Notes: generated by a model from the letters alone, not told the origin. A stretch of 64,000 bases of DNA from Azospirillum tabaci (GCF_014596085.1 NZ_JACCJY010000008.1:1-64000), one strand, 5' to 3'; counted from the first letter of the stretch, positions 1-9,633 are shown. Translations and numbers: made by a program.

Positions 1-316
1 GCCAACGGCCAAAACCGCCGCCTGCGCATCCCTTCTCACAACACGGTATCAACGATATCCAAGATCCCGCGATCCTCGTCGAGGACCGCTGCCCGTCCCG
101 CGCTGCGTCACCGGAGTTCGGTGCGGCGCGTCGGGGCGCTGTATCTAGAAGATCCGAAGCGGTCTGTCAAGCCTTTGTTGTCACGCCGGCCAACTTTACT
201 TCGTCTCGTCTTCGGCGTCTCTGCCGTTCCCTTGCCGCCGTCGCGCTTCTCAGCGGCCCCGGCGTCGTGGGAGCCGGGTTATAGGCGGGTTGGATTAGCC
301 CGGCAAGCGTTTTTTT
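1..316. other. Left edge, no recognisable gene
   Basis: No convincing coding region is visible. A plus-strand frame is open across this stretch, but its translation is low-complexity and resembles no family I know. An 8-bp stem (273-280 with 297-304, one G-T wobble) followed by a run of eight or so T at about 310-317 would serve as a rho-independent terminator for a plus-strand transcript entering from the left. It lies directly against the stop codon of the convergent IclR gene. Confidence 0.4.
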
Positions 317-1201
317 TCACCGCCGCCCATTTTTCCGCGGCGGGGTCGGACGGCCGATGGTGGAGATCGACGACGACGCGGCAACGACCAGCGGCGCGAA
401 GCGCTCCTCCGCCTCCTGCGGGGTGAAGCGCGAGCGCGAGACGGCGATGTTGATGGCGCCGATGGGCGCGCCCGCCGGACCGACGATGGCCGCCGCGATC
501 GACAGGTCGCCGTGGTAATATTCCTCGAAGGCGGTGGCGTAGCCGAGATCGGCGGACCGCTCGATCTTCGCCAGCAGATCCTCGCGCTTCCAGGTGGTGT
601 TCGGCGTGTAGGGGTGCAGGTCCATGCGGTCGATCAGATCGACGGCTTCCTCCATCGGCATCCGCGACAGCATCGCCACCCCCGGCGCCGTGCAGTAGGC
701 CGGCATCCGCATCCCGAGGACGACGTCGGTGTTCAGCACATGGCGGCTCATGAAGCGCGACACGAAGACGATCTCCGTGTCGTCCAACATCGTGAGGTTG
801 ATCGTCTCCTCGGTGGTCTTGCTGAGATGCATCAGGTAGGGCATCGAGCGTTCGAGCAGCCCGTTGCCGCGCAGATAATGATGGCCGAGATCGAGCGTCT
901 TGACCGTCAGCTCGAACCGCTTCGTTTCCGGGTCCTTGTGCAGATAGCCCAGCTTTTCCAGCGTGTGGGTGAAGCGCTGCGCCGCGCTTTTGTCCAACCC
1001 GACGATCGAGGCGATCTGGGTCAGGCTCATCGTCGGTCGCGCCGCGTCGAACGCGTTCAGCACGCGAAACGCCTTCTCCACGGACATCACCATCAAGGGA
1101 TCGCCGGCACGCGCGGCGCCCCCCTCCTTCACCGAGGCGTCCGCAACGGCGGTTGCGGATTCCGTGTCTGACTTTCGGGAAGACGGACGGCGCGGAGCCA
1201 T
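317..1201 (-). CDS. IclR-family transcriptional regulator
   Basis: 294 residues from the ATG at 1201. A longer frame opens upstream at 1279, but its extra 26 residues read into the divergent promoter and are unlikely. After a low-complexity tail of about 40 residues comes an N-terminal winged helix-turn-helix (around SVEKAFRVLNAF and MSLTQIASIVGLDKSAAQRF), then an IclR effector-binding domain to the C-terminus. IclR proteins usually sense a small carboxylate or aromatic acid and control an adjacent catabolic operon. This one is divergent from the enoyl-CoA hydratase/ABC transporter/CoA-ligase operon, so it is the probable local regulator. The effector cannot be told from sequence. Confidence 0.9.
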   Translation of the reverse strand: MAPRRPSSRKSDTESATAVADASVKEGGAARAGDPLMVMSVEKAFRVLNAFDAARPTMSLTQIASIVGLDKSAAQRFTHTLEKLGYLHKDPETKRFELTVKTLDLGHHYLRGNGLLERSMPYLMHLSKTTEETINLTMLDDTEIVFVSRFMSRHVLNTDVVLGMRMPAYCTAPGVAMLSRMPMEEAVDLIDRMDLHPYTPNTTWKREDLLAKIERSADLGYATAFEEYYHGDLSIAAAIVGPAGAPIGAINIAVSRSRFTPQEAEERFAPLVVAASSSISTIGRPTPPRKNGRR

Positions 1202-1272
1202 GGCGATCGGTCCTGTGGTTCGTGTGCGAGAGATACCGTTGACAGGTCTAGCAAAGCAAGCCAAGCTATTCA

Positions 1273-1297
1273 ATACCAAGTATCGTATTGCAATACG
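1273..1297. promoter_or_regulatory. Double palindrome, probable IclR operator
   Basis: Two adjoining inverted repeats lie between the divergent IclR and enoyl-CoA hydratase genes: ATAC-CAA-GTAT (1273-1283) and the perfect 14-mer CGTATTGCAATACG (1284-1297). A TTGACA hexamer at 1239-1244 on the plus strand could be a -35 element, which would place the palindromes near the start of transcription, but no good -10 is seen. Assignment to the neighbouring IclR protein is inference from position. Confidence 0.5.
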
Positions 1298-1367
1298 ACG
1301 CGCCGCCCCGAGGGGCGCCGGAACATCCGCAAGGCGCGCGAAACGCCCCGCTTACAGGAGTGGTCCC

Positions 1368-2138
1368 GTGTTCAAATTCATCCTCACCGAGGTCCGCGGC
1401 CCAGTCGGCATCATCACGCTGAACCGCCCGGAGATCCTGAACGCCTGGAACGCCGCGATGCGCGACGAGCTGGTCGTCGCCTTCGAGCAGTTCGAGAACC
1501 AGGACGGCGTGCGCGCGATCATCCTCACCGGGGCCGGGGACCGCGCCTTCGGCGCCGGGCAGGACCTGAACGAGACCAAGACCTTCGACGCCGACCGCGC
1601 CGAGGAGTGGGTGGCGGAGTGGGAGCGCCTCTACCACCGCATGCGCACCCTGTCGAAGCCGCTGATCATCGCGCTGAACGGCGTGGCCGCCGGCTCCGCC
1701 TTCCAGGTCGCCCTGCTCGGCGACTTCCGCATCGGCCATGCCGGAGTGCGCATGGGCCAGCCGGAGATCAACTCCGGCATCGCCAGCACCACCGGCCCGT
1801 GGATCATGAAGGAGATGATCGGCCTGGCCCGCACCATCGACCTGACTCTGTCCGGCCGGCTGATGGACGCCGAGGAGAGCCACCGCATCGGCCTGATCAA
1901 CCGCATCGTCCCGCAGGACCGTGTGATGGCCGAATCGCTGGCCCTGGCCGAGGAGCTGGCCGCCAAGCCGCCGGTCGCCATGCGCCTGGACAAGCAGCGG
2001 TTCCGCGAGATGACCGAAGCCGGCTTCCGCGACGCTCTGGCCGCCGGCGTGCGCATCCAGCGCGAGGCCTACGCGTCCGGCGAACCGGCCCGGATGATGG
2101 AGGAATTCCTCGCCAAGCGCGCCGCGAAGCGCGCGTAA
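1368..2138 (+). CDS. Enoyl-CoA hydratase/isomerase family protein
   Basis: 256 residues. The GTG start at 1368 is chosen because an ACAGGAG ribosome-binding site lies 7 bases upstream and the protein then begins with the usual crotonase opening (FKFILTEVRGPVGIITLNRP). The oxyanion-hole segment (AFGAGQDL) and the PEINSG segment, with a glutamate where crotonases carry a catalytic one, are present. It should hydrate or isomerise an enoyl-CoA thioester in the cytoplasm. As the first gene of an operon with an importer and an acyl-CoA ligase, it probably acts on the CoA ester made by that ligase. A carnitinyl-CoA-dehydratase-like role is possible but unproven. Confidence 0.88.
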   Translation: MFKFILTEVRGPVGIITLNRPEILNAWNAAMRDELVVAFEQFENQDGVRAIILTGAGDRAFGAGQDLNETKTFDADRAEEWVAEWERLYHRMRTLSKPLIIALNGVAAGSAFQVALLGDFRIGHAGVRMGQPEINSGIASTTGPWIMKEMIGLARTIDLTLSGRLMDAEESHRIGLINRIVPQDRVMAESLALAEELAAKPPVAMRLDKQRFREMTEAGFRDALAAGVRIQREAYASGEPARMMEEFLAKRAAKRA

Positions 2139-2260
2139 ACAAGGGCTTACGCCCGGAACACGATTTCATGGGCGCAACGATCCGCCCGCCCGCGCCGCCA
2201 AGGCGGCGCTCATCCGCCGGGGCAACAGAGACGCCCCGGCCAAAGGACAGGGAGTTTCAC

Positions 2261-3334
2261 ATGAGCAAGACCTCCGGCTTCTCCATGGACCGCCGCAGCC
2301 TGATGAAGGGGGCCGCCGGCGTCGCGCTGGGCGCCACCCTGCCCGCCGGGCTGCTCCGTCCGGCCTTCGCCGCCACGCAGATCACCGTTGCCGATCCGGG
2401 CGGCCCCTACAGCCCGGCCTTCCGCAAGGCCTTCTACGATCCGTTCGAGAAGGCCACCGGCATCAAGGTGGTCAACGTCGCCCGCGAGGCGGAACCGACC
2501 GCCCAGTTCAAGGCCATCGTGGAGACCAAGTCCTACACCTGGGACGTCTGCACGCTGACCCTGTCGGCCCGCGACATCCTGATGAAGCAGAATCTGCTGG
2601 AGCCGCTGAACTTCACCGCGGCGGACGCGCCCGGCCTGATGCCGGAGTCGCTGACCAGCCATTGGATGGGCACCGACGTCTATTCGACCATCCTCGGCTA
2701 CCGCGCCGACAAGTTCGCCGCCAACGCCCCGCAGAGCTGGGCCGATTTCTGGAACGTCGAGAAGTTCCCGGGCCGCCGTTCGCTGCGCAAGAACCCGATC
2801 GACACGCTGGAGCAGGCGCTGCTCGCCGACGGCGTGCCGCTCGACCAGCTCTACCCGCTCGACATCGACCGCGCCTTCAAGGCGCTCGACCGCATCAAGC
2901 CGCACGTCGCCGTGTGGTGGACCGGCGGTGCCCAGTCCAGCCAGCTCATCCAGAGCGGCGAGGTGGACATGATCGCCCTGTGGAACGCCCGCGCCCAGGC
3001 GGTGATCGACGGCGGCGCCCCGGTGAAGATCAGCTGGAACCAGGGGCTCTACTCGATCGAGGGCTGGGGCATCCCGCGCGGCAACCCGCGCGCCGACGCC
3101 GCCCGCCAGTTCATCAAGTTCTGCGCCGACCCGTCCCGTCAGGCCGTCTTCACCGAAGTCCTGGCCTACGGCCCGACCAACCTCGACGCCTACAAGAGCA
3201 TCCCGAAGGAGCGCGCCCAGGCGCTGCCCACCTTTGAAGACAATCTGAAGGTGATGGCCATCGCCAAGGAAGATTGGTGGGGCGCCAACCGGTCGAAGAT
3301 GAACGAGCGTTTCAACGCCTGGATCCTCGGCTAA
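2261..3334 (+). CDS. ABC transporter periplasmic binding protein, PotD/PotF-like
   Basis: 357 residues from the ATG at 2261; CAGGGAG lies upstream. The N-terminus carries a twin-arginine signal (DRRSLMKG followed by a hydrophobic stretch and cleavage near AFA), so the protein is probably exported folded by Tat. The body is a type II periplasmic binding protein of the spermidine/putrescine-like family (TVADPGGPYSPAFRKAF near the start of the mature protein). It delivers ligand to the ATPase and permease encoded immediately downstream. PotD-like proteins bind polyamines but also opines, amino-acid derivatives and other small molecules. The CoA ligase and hydratase in the same operon argue for a carboxylate ligand rather than a polyamine. 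Confidence 0.88.
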   Translation: MSKTSGFSMDRRSLMKGAAGVALGATLPAGLLRPAFAATQITVADPGGPYSPAFRKAFYDPFEKATGIKVVNVAREAEPTAQFKAIVETKSYTWDVCTLTLSARDILMKQNLLEPLNFTAADAPGLMPESLTSHWMGTDVYSTILGYRADKFAANAPQSWADFWNVEKFPGRRSLRKNPIDTLEQALLADGVPLDQLYPLDIDRAFKALDRIKPHVAVWWTGGAQSSQLIQSGEVDMIALWNARAQAVIDGGAPVKISWNQGLYSIEGWGIPRGNPRADAARQFIKFCADPSRQAVFTEVLAYGPTNLDAYKSIPKERAQALPTFEDNLKVMAIAKEDWWGANRSKMNERFNAWILG

Positions 3335-3363
3335 GCCCACCTTCGGAAAGGAGACCCGCCGCC

Positions 3364-4467
3364 ATGCTCTCACCGCTCGCACAGGCGCGGACAGCGCCGG
3401 TCCAGGCCGGGGCCGCCGCCACGCCGAAGCTGCTGGTCGACGGCCTGACCAAACGGTACGGCGCCATCACCGCGCTGGAGCCCACCCGCCTGGAGGTTCC
3501 GGCGGGCGAGTTCCTGACGCTGCTCGGCCCGTCGGGGTCCGGCAAGACCACGCTGCTGCAGATGATCTGCGGGCTGGTGGAGCCCAGCGGCGGGCGCATC
3601 CTGATCGATGGGCAGGACGAGACCCGCACTCCCGTCCACAAGCGGGACATCGGCCTCGTCTTCCAGCATTACGCCCTGTTCCCGCACTTGACGGTGGCGG
3701 AGAACATCGGCTTTCCCCTGCGCATGCGCGGCGTCGCCCCGGCGGACCTGACGCGGCGCGTGACGGAGGCTCTGGAGATGGTCCATCTGGGCCATCTCGC
3801 CGGGCGCTTCCCCAAGGAGCTGTCCGGTGGGCAGCAGCAGCGCGTCGCCCTGGCGCGCTGCTTCGTCTACCAGCCCTCGGTCATCCTGATGGACGAGCCG
3901 CTGGGGGCGCTCGACAAGAAGCTGCGCGAGCACATGCAGTACGAGATCAAGCGCCTGCACCGCGAGACGGGCGCCACGATCATCTACGTCACCCATGACC
4001 AGGAGGAAGCCCTGGCCATGTCGGACCGCATCTGCCTGATGAACCACGCCCGCATCGAGCAGCTCGGCACCCCGCACGACATCTACGCCCGCCCGAAGAC
4101 CGCCTTCGCCGCGGACTTCATCGGCGTGTCGAACATCTTCCGCGGCCAGGTCCGGCGCGACGGCAGCGGGGCGCCCATGCTGGTCACCGGCAACGGCAGC
4201 TTCCGCCTGTCCGCCGACACGCCGGACCGTCCGGACGGCGCGCTGGTCGTCCGTCCCGAGCAGCTCGACATCGACGGCGACGGCGACAACGAAGTGCGGG
4301 GCGAGGTGGTCGACACCGTCTATGCCGGTTCCGAGACCCGCGTCCTGGTGTCTCTGGGCGGCGAGGAGACGATCACTGTCCGCCTGCGCCGCGGCACCGC
4401 CCCGCCGCGGCTGGGCGAGGTCGTCGCGGTGCGCTGGCGCGCCGACGCCGGGGTGCTGGTGTCATGA
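3364..4467 (+). CDS. ABC transporter ATP-binding protein, PotA-like
   Basis: 367 residues, start at 3364 after AAAGGAG. Walker A is GPSGSGKTT (about 55-63), the ABC signature is LSGGQQQR (about 153-160), Walker B is VILMDE (about 173-178), and an H-loop (YVTHDQEEA) follows. The C-terminal third is a TOBE-type domain, as in PotA/FbpC/MalK importers. It powers the importer formed with the binding protein upstream and the fused permease downstream. Its stop overlaps the start of the permease by 4 bases (ATGA), which implies translational coupling. Confidence 0.93.
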   Translation: MLSPLAQARTAPVQAGAAATPKLLVDGLTKRYGAITALEPTRLEVPAGEFLTLLGPSGSGKTTLLQMICGLVEPSGGRILIDGQDETRTPVHKRDIGLVFQHYALFPHLTVAENIGFPLRMRGVAPADLTRRVTEALEMVHLGHLAGRFPKELSGGQQQRVALARCFVYQPSVILMDEPLGALDKKLREHMQYEIKRLHRETGATIIYVTHDQEEALAMSDRICLMNHARIEQLGTPHDIYARPKTAFAADFIGVSNIFRGQVRRDGSGAPMLVTGNGSFRLSADTPDRPDGALVVRPEQLDIDGDGDNEVRGEVVDTVYAGSETRVLVSLGGEETITVRLRRGTAPPRLGEVVAVRWRADAGVLVS

Positions 4468-6233
4468 GCGCCGCCACCCTGAACCATGACGGCGCCTTCG
4501 CCGCGGCGCGGCGGCGGCTGCGCTTCGGCCCGCTGTGGCTGGCCGCCCCCGGCCTCGCCTTCCTCGCCATCTTCTTTCTGTTCCCGGTGCTTCGGCTTCT
4601 CGGCCTCAGCGTCCAGGATCTGGAGACCTCGGCCTGGACCGGCGACCATTACGCCCGCATCGTCGCCACGGACGTCTATTTCCGCGTCCTGATGAGCACC
4701 TTCCGCATCGCCGGACTGACCGCCCTGCTGTCGCTCCTGTTCGGCTATCCGCTGGCCTACTGGCTGGCGCAGTTGCCGGAGCGGCAACGCGGGCTGGCGA
4801 TCCTGGCGGTGATGGTGCCCTTCTGGACCAGCTACCTGGTCAAGACCTTCGCCTGGATGGTCATCCTGGGGCGGACCGGCGTCATCAACCAGATCCTGTC
4901 CGGCACGGGGATGCCCAGCCTGCCGCTGCTGCACAACGAATTCGGCGTGATGGCGGGCATGGTCCACGCCATGCTGCCGCTGGCTGTGCTGACCATGCTG
5001 CCGGTGATGACCACCATCGACCGCCGGCTGGTCCAGGCGGCGGAAACCCTGGGCGCGCCGCCGGCCAACGCCTTCTGGCTCGTCTATTTCCAGCTGTCGC
5101 TGCCCGGCGTGGCCGCGGCGGGGCTGCTCACCTTCATCTCCTCGCTGGGTTTCTTCATCGTGCCGGCGCTGCTCGGCGGGCCGCAGCAGACCATGCTGGC
5201 GCAGCTCATCATCACCCAGATCCAGGAAATGCTGAACTGGGCCTTCGCCGGCGCGCTGGCCACCTTCATGCTGGTCGCGGCGCTGGTCACCTGCTGGGTC
5301 TACGACCGGCTGTTCGGCCTGTCGTCGCTGTCGGGAGAGAGTTCCGGGCGGACCGGAGCCGGCCAGGGCCACCTGCGCAGCGCCGGGATGAAAATCCTGT
5401 CGGCGCTCGCCAAGGCGTCGACGGCGCTGGGCGCCCCGGTCGGGCACGCGCTGGGGCCGAAGATGATGGACCGGCTGCTGCCGCTCTACTCCGCCGCGGT
5501 GATCGTCTTCCTGGTCGCCCCGGCGCTGGTCGTCGTTCCCATCGCCTTCACCACCTCGCCCTTCCTCGACTTCCCGCCGCCGGGCTACGGGCTGGAGTGG
5601 TTCCGGGTCTACTTCAACTCCGACCTGTGGGTGTCGGCGACCATCCGCTCCTTCGCGGTGGCCTTCGCCACAGCGATCCTGGCAACGCTGGTGGCCGGTC
5701 TGGCCGCGCTGGCGCTCGCCCGCTCCTCCTCGCGCTGGCGGGGGGCGATCTTCGCCTTCTTCCTGGCGCCGATGATCGTGCCGCGCATCGTCATCGCGGT
5801 CGGGCTGTTCTACCTGTTCGCCCAGATCGGGCTGGTCGCCACCGACCTCGGCCTGATCATCGGCCACACGGTGCTGGCCCTGCCCTTCGCCTTCGTCGCC
5901 ATCTCCGCGGTGGTCAAGGGGCACGACTGGCGGCTGGACCAGGCGGCGGCGACCCTGGGGGCGAACCGCTTCCGGACGCTGATGCTGGTCACCGTCCCGC
6001 TGATCCGCGGCGGTCTGGTGGCGGCGTTCCTGTTCGCCTTCATCACCTCCTTCGACGAGCTGACCGTGGCGATCTTCGTCAGCGGCGGCGTCAAGACCAC
6101 ACTTCCGAAGCAGATGTGGGACGACATGATCCTCCAGTTGAACCCGACGCTGGCCGCCGTGTCCGTCGTGGTCTTCGCGATCGTGATGGCCCTCCTGCTG
6201 ATGGCGGAATGGCTGCGCCGTCCGGCGCGGTGA
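4464..6233 (+). CDS. ABC transporter permease, PotB-PotC fused in one chain
   Basis: 589 residues, about twice the usual size of a PotB or PotC subunit. The first half (about 1-285) and second half (about 320-589) are each a complete six-helix inner-membrane permease domain. Each has its own EAA-type loop: VQAAETLGAPPANAFWLVYF in the first and LDQAAATLGANRFRTLMLVT in the second. A glycine/serine-rich linker (around SGESSGRTGAGQG) joins them. One polypeptide thus supplies the whole membrane channel that is normally a heterodimer. The gene overlaps the ATPase gene by 4 bases and is followed after 55 bases by the CoA ligase. Confidence 0.88.
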   Translation: MSAATLNHDGAFAAARRRLRFGPLWLAAPGLAFLAIFFLFPVLRLLGLSVQDLETSAWTGDHYARIVATDVYFRVLMSTFRIAGLTALLSLLFGYPLAYWLAQLPERQRGLAILAVMVPFWTSYLVKTFAWMVILGRTGVINQILSGTGMPSLPLLHNEFGVMAGMVHAMLPLAVLTMLPVMTTIDRRLVQAAETLGAPPANAFWLVYFQLSLPGVAAAGLLTFISSLGFFIVPALLGGPQQTMLAQLIITQIQEMLNWAFAGALATFMLVAALVTCWVYDRLFGLSSLSGESSGRTGAGQGHLRSAGMKILSALAKASTALGAPVGHALGPKMMDRLLPLYSAAVIVFLVAPALVVVPIAFTTSPFLDFPPPGYGLEWFRVYFNSDLWVSATIRSFAVAFATAILATLVAGLAALALARSSSRWRGAIFAFFLAPMIVPRIVIAVGLFYLFAQIGLVATDLGLIIGHTVLALPFAFVAISAVVKGHDWRLDQAAATLGANRFRTLMLVTVPLIRGGLVAAFLFAFITSFDELTVAIFVSGGVKTTLPKQMWDDMILQLNPTLAAVSVVVFAIVMALLLMAEWLRRPAR

Positions 6234-6288
6234 TCCGCAACCCCTTTCGGCCGCAACCAACCGACCAAACGCATTCGAGATACGCATC

Positions 6289-7818
6289 ATGTCCGATTTC
6301 GAAGAAGGGTTCGTCCGCCTGTTCACCCAGGCGGCCCGGACCGGACGCGCCCGCCTGTTCGCCCGCTTCAACGGCGAGGCGCTGAGCTTCGCCACGCTCG
6401 ACCGCCAGTCCGACGGCGTGGCGGCGGAGCTGCGGCGGCTGGGGCTGAAGCCCGGCGACCGCGTGGCGCTCATGCTGCGCAACAGCCCGCTGGTGCTCTC
6501 CACCCTGTTCGGCCTCGCCAAGGCGGGGCTGGTCTGGGTGCCGATCAACGCCCAGCAGCGCGGCGAGGGGCTGCGCTACATCCTGGAGCATTCGGAACCC
6601 GGCGCCATCGTCGCCGAGGCCGAGTTCCTGCCGGTGATCGCCGAGACGGGCGCTGTGCCCGCCGGCACGCCGCTGATCGTGCAAGGCGACCCGGCGGCGG
6701 CGCTGCGGCTGGAGACCCTGCTGGAGTCCGACGCCGCCTTCGAGGAGCCGCCGCCCGCTCCCGACGACACCTTCGCCATCATGTATACCTCCGGCACCAC
6801 CGGGCGGCCCAAGGGCGTGCTGGTGTCGCACCGCATGATGCGGCTGGCCGGCGAGGCGGTGGCCCGCGTCTCCGCCGCCCGCGACGGCGACGTCCTGTTC
6901 GTGTGGGAGCCGCTGTACCACATCGGCGGCGCGCAGATGATCATCATGCCGCTGATCCGCAGCGTGTCGCTCGCCATGGTGGACCGCTTCAGCGCCAGCC
7001 GCTTCTGGGATCAGGTGCGCGAGTACGGGGCGACCCACATCCATTACCTGGGCGGCATCCTGCAGATCCTGCTGAAGCAGCCGGTCTCCCCGCGCGACCG
7101 CGACCACCCCGTGCGCATCGCCTGGGGCGGCGGCTGCCCCAAGGAGACCTGGACGCCCTTCGAGGAGCGGTTCGGCGTGCAGATCCGCGAATGCTACGGC
7201 ATGACCGAGGCGTCGAGCATCACCACCTGCAACGACGAGGGCGTGGTCGGTGCGGTCGGCCGCCCGATGCCCTGGTTCACCGTGGAGCTGCTGGACGGCG
7301 CGGGCAAGCCGGTGCCTCGGGGCGAGCGGGGCGAGATCGTCGTCCGCACCGACCGTCCCGGCGCCATCTTCGCCGGTTATTTCCGCAACCCGGAGGCGAC
7401 GGCCCGCGCGCTCAAGGACGGCGCCCTGCACACCGGCGACCTCGGCTCGCTCGATGAGAGCGGCACGCTGCTGTTCCACGGCCGGATGACCGACAGCGTG
7501 CGCTGCAAGGGCGAGAACGTCTCGGCCTGGGAGGTCGAGCATGTCGCGGCCACCCATCCCTCCGTCGAGGACTGCGCCATTATCGGCGTCGCGGCCGATG
7601 TGGGCGAGCAGGACATCAAGCTGTTCGTGAAGCCGAAGGCCGGGGCGACGCTGGACCTCCCGTCACTGTCCGGATGGCTCGGAAAACAACTCGCCCCCTA
7701 CCAGAATCCGCGCTACATCGCGGTGGTCGAGGAATTCGAGCGCACCCCCAGCCAGCGCATCATGAAGCACAAGCTCTCCCCCGCCTTAGACGGCTGCTGG
7801 GACCGGCTGGCCGGCTGA
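6289..7818 (+). CDS. AMP-dependent acyl-CoA synthetase/ligase (CaiC-like)
   Basis: 509 residues, start ATG at 6289. It shows the ANL-superfamily phosphate-binding loop (MYTSGTTGRPKG), the A5-type motif (ECYGMTEAS) and the A7/A8 region (HTGDLGSLDE, GRMTDSVRCKGENVS), then a C-terminal lid with a conserved lysine near the end (PSQRIMKHKL). It activates a carboxylic acid to its CoA thioester through an acyl-AMP. The overall form resembles crotonobetaine/carnitine-CoA ligases, although substrate cannot be read from sequence. It is last in the operon and would activate whatever the upstream ABC importer brings in. Confidence 0.87.
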   Translation: MSDFEEGFVRLFTQAARTGRARLFARFNGEALSFATLDRQSDGVAAELRRLGLKPGDRVALMLRNSPLVLSTLFGLAKAGLVWVPINAQQRGEGLRYILEHSEPGAIVAEAEFLPVIAETGAVPAGTPLIVQGDPAAALRLETLLESDAAFEEPPPAPDDTFAIMYTSGTTGRPKGVLVSHRMMRLAGEAVARVSAARDGDVLFVWEPLYHIGGAQMIIMPLIRSVSLAMVDRFSASRFWDQVREYGATHIHYLGGILQILLKQPVSPRDRDHPVRIAWGGGCPKETWTPFEERFGVQIRECYGMTEASSITTCNDEGVVGAVGRPMPWFTVELLDGAGKPVPRGERGEIVVRTDRPGAIFAGYFRNPEATARALKDGALHTGDLGSLDESGTLLFHGRMTDSVRCKGENVSAWEVEHVAATHPSVEDCAIIGVAADVGEQDIKLFVKPKAGATLDLPSLSGWLGKQLAPYQNPRYIAVVEEFERTPSQRIMKHKLSPALDGCWDRLAG

Positions 7819-7834
7819 CGGCGCGTCTCACCTC

Positions 7835-7870
7835 CCCCCGCATGCCGCAAGGCTGCGGGGGAATTTTTTT
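7835..7870 (+). terminator. Rho-independent terminator after the importer/CoA-ligase operon
   Basis: An 8-bp GC-rich stem (CCCCCGCA at 7835-7842 with TGCGGGGG at 7854-7861) is followed by AA and a run of seven T. It lies 17 bases after the ligase stop and before the chemoreceptor gene, so the two are separate transcripts. Confidence 0.8.
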
Positions 7871-7929
7871 GGACCCGGCTCCCGGCGCCGCCCCGCCGAT
7901 TGAGCCCGTTTTATTGGGAAACCCTGGAC

Positions 7930-9633
7930 ATGCCGCTGCACCGCTGGTTTTCGAACCGCAAGTTATTGCACAAGATCCTCGTTCCGGTCCTCGTCCTGCT
8001 GATCGTCATCGCCAGCCTCGTCTGGACCGCGCGGAGCGCGATCTCCGACCTGACGCGGTCGACCGCCCGCATCACGGAGGTCGTCGCCGATCGGCTCGGC
8101 GCGGCGATCGCCGTCCAGTCGGCGCTCGGCGACGCCATGGACACCGAGGCGAACGCCATCGTCGCTTCGTCCCGCGAAGCCATCGACGCCGCCAACGCGC
8201 AGCTCACGGCCAACATCGCCAAGGCCCTGTCCGCCATCGACACGCTGGCCGAGGCCTACGACGACCCGGCGGAGCGCGAGAGCATCCAGGCCATCAAGTC
8301 GATCGTCGGGGAGTATGAACGTGTCGCCCAGACGACCGTGCAGCTGGCCCGCGGCTTCGACACCGACGGCGCCATCCGCGTGTCCATCGACGTCGGCCGC
8401 CCGGTCCGGCAGAAGCTGACCGCGGCGCTGGGCGAACGGGTGGCGCAGAGCATGGCCGAGACGCGGGAGGCCGAGAAGCGCGCCGCCGCCCTGTCCCAGC
8501 AGGTCATGATGCGGCTCTACACGGTCGCGGGCGCGGGCCTGCTGTTCGCCTTCGGCCTGCTGGGCTCCATCCTGCTGTTTTTCGTCGTTCGTCCGCTGCA
8601 CCGCCTGACGTCGGAGATGACCTCCATCGCCGCCGGCGACCTGACCGTCGCCATCCAGGGCACCGAGCGTTCGGACGAGGTCGGCCTGCTCGCCCGCGCG
8701 CTCCAGGTCTTCAAGAGCAACGGGCTGGACATGCGGCGCCTCCAGGAGGAGAGCGACGCGCAGAAGCGTCAGATGGAGGCCGACCGCCGCGCCGCCATGC
8801 TGGCGCTGGCTGACCAGTTCGACGCCAACGTGCAGGGCGTGGTCCACGCCGTTTCGCAGGCCGCCCGCCAGCTTCAGAGCAACGCGCAGACGATGACCGG
8901 CGCCGCCGAGACGACGACGGAGCAGGCCTCCTCGGTCGCCGCCGCGACGGAGCAGGCGTCGGCGAACGTCGCGACGGTCGCCGCGGCGTCGGAGCAGCTC
9001 GGCAGCTCCATCGGGGAGATCGGCCGTCAGGTCAACGGCGCCGCGACGGTCGCCCGCGACGCCGTGGCCGAAGGGGAACGGACCAACGCGCTGGTGGAGC
9101 GGCTGGCCAGCGCCGCCCAGAAGATCGGTGACGTGGTGAACCTGATCCAGAACATCGCCAGCCAGACCAACCTGCTGGCGCTGAACGCGACCATCGAGGC
9201 GGCGCGGGCCGGCGAGGCCGGCAAGGGCTTCGCCGTGGTGGCGGGCGAGGTCAAGGCGCTGGCCACCCAGACCTCGCAGGCGACCGAGGAGATCGCCAGC
9301 CAGATCACCGAGATCCAGGCGATTACCGAAGGCACCGTGACGGCCATCCGCAACATCGCCCGGACCATCGCCGACGTGGACGCCATCGCCGGCGCCATCG
9401 CGGCCGCGGTGGAGGAGCAGACCGCCGCCACGCACGAGATCGGCCGCAACATCCAGCAGGCGGCCCAGGGCACCCGGCTGGTCTCCGGCAATATCGGCGG
9501 CGTCAGCCAGTCGGCGACCGACGTGCGCGAGGCCGCCGCCGAGGTGCTGGACGCCGCGAACAGCCTGTCACGCGACTCCGACCTGCTGCGCGACGAGATC
9601 CAGGGCTTCATCGCGCGGGTCCGCGCGGGCTGA
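7930..9633 (+). CDS. Methyl-accepting chemotaxis protein
   Basis: 567 residues from the ATG at 7930; an upstream TTG at 7900 is a weaker choice. Layout: a first membrane helix ([15 protein letters not shown]), a periplasmic four-helix-type sensor of about 160 residues, a second helix ([20 protein letters not shown]), a HAMP linker, then a long helical signalling domain. The signalling domain ends in the conserved hairpin ([36 protein letters not shown]) that contacts CheA/CheW. The periplasmic ligand is unknown. It sits alone in its own transcription unit behind a terminator. Confidence 0.93.
   Translation: MPLHRWFSNRKLLHKILVPVLVLLIVIASLVWTARSAISDLTRSTARITEVVADRLGAAIAVQSALGDAMDTEANAIVASSREAIDAANAQLTANIAKALSAIDTLAEAYDDPAERESIQAIKSIVGEYERVAQTTVQLARGFDTDGAIRVSIDVGRPVRQKLTAALGERVAQSMAETREAEKRAAALSQQVMMRLYTVAGAGLLFAFGLLGSILLFFVVRPLHRLTSEMTSIAAGDLTVAIQGTERSDEVGLLARALQVFKSNGLDMRRLQEESDAQKRQMEADRRAAMLALADQFDANVQGVVHAVSQAARQLQSNAQTMTGAAETTTEQASSVAAATEQASANVATVAAASEQLGSSIGEIGRQVNGAATVARDAVAEGERTNALVERLASAAQKIGDVVNLIQNIASQTNLLALNATIEAARAGEAGKGFAVVAGEVKALATQTSQATEEIASQITEIQAITEGTVTAIRNIARTIADVDAIAGAIAAAVEEQTAATHEIGRNIQQAAQGTRLVSGNIGGVSQSATDVREAAAEVLDAANSLSRDSDLLRDEIQGFIARVRAG

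Noticed and set aside
121..426. Plus-strand 101-codon frame at the left edge
   Set aside because: It overlaps the 3' end of the well-supported IclR gene, has no ribosome-binding site and its translation is low-complexity.
2210..3382. Minus-strand frame antisense to the binding-protein gene
   Set aside because: Shadow of the plus-strand gene, which has a Tat signal, ribosome-binding site and operon context.
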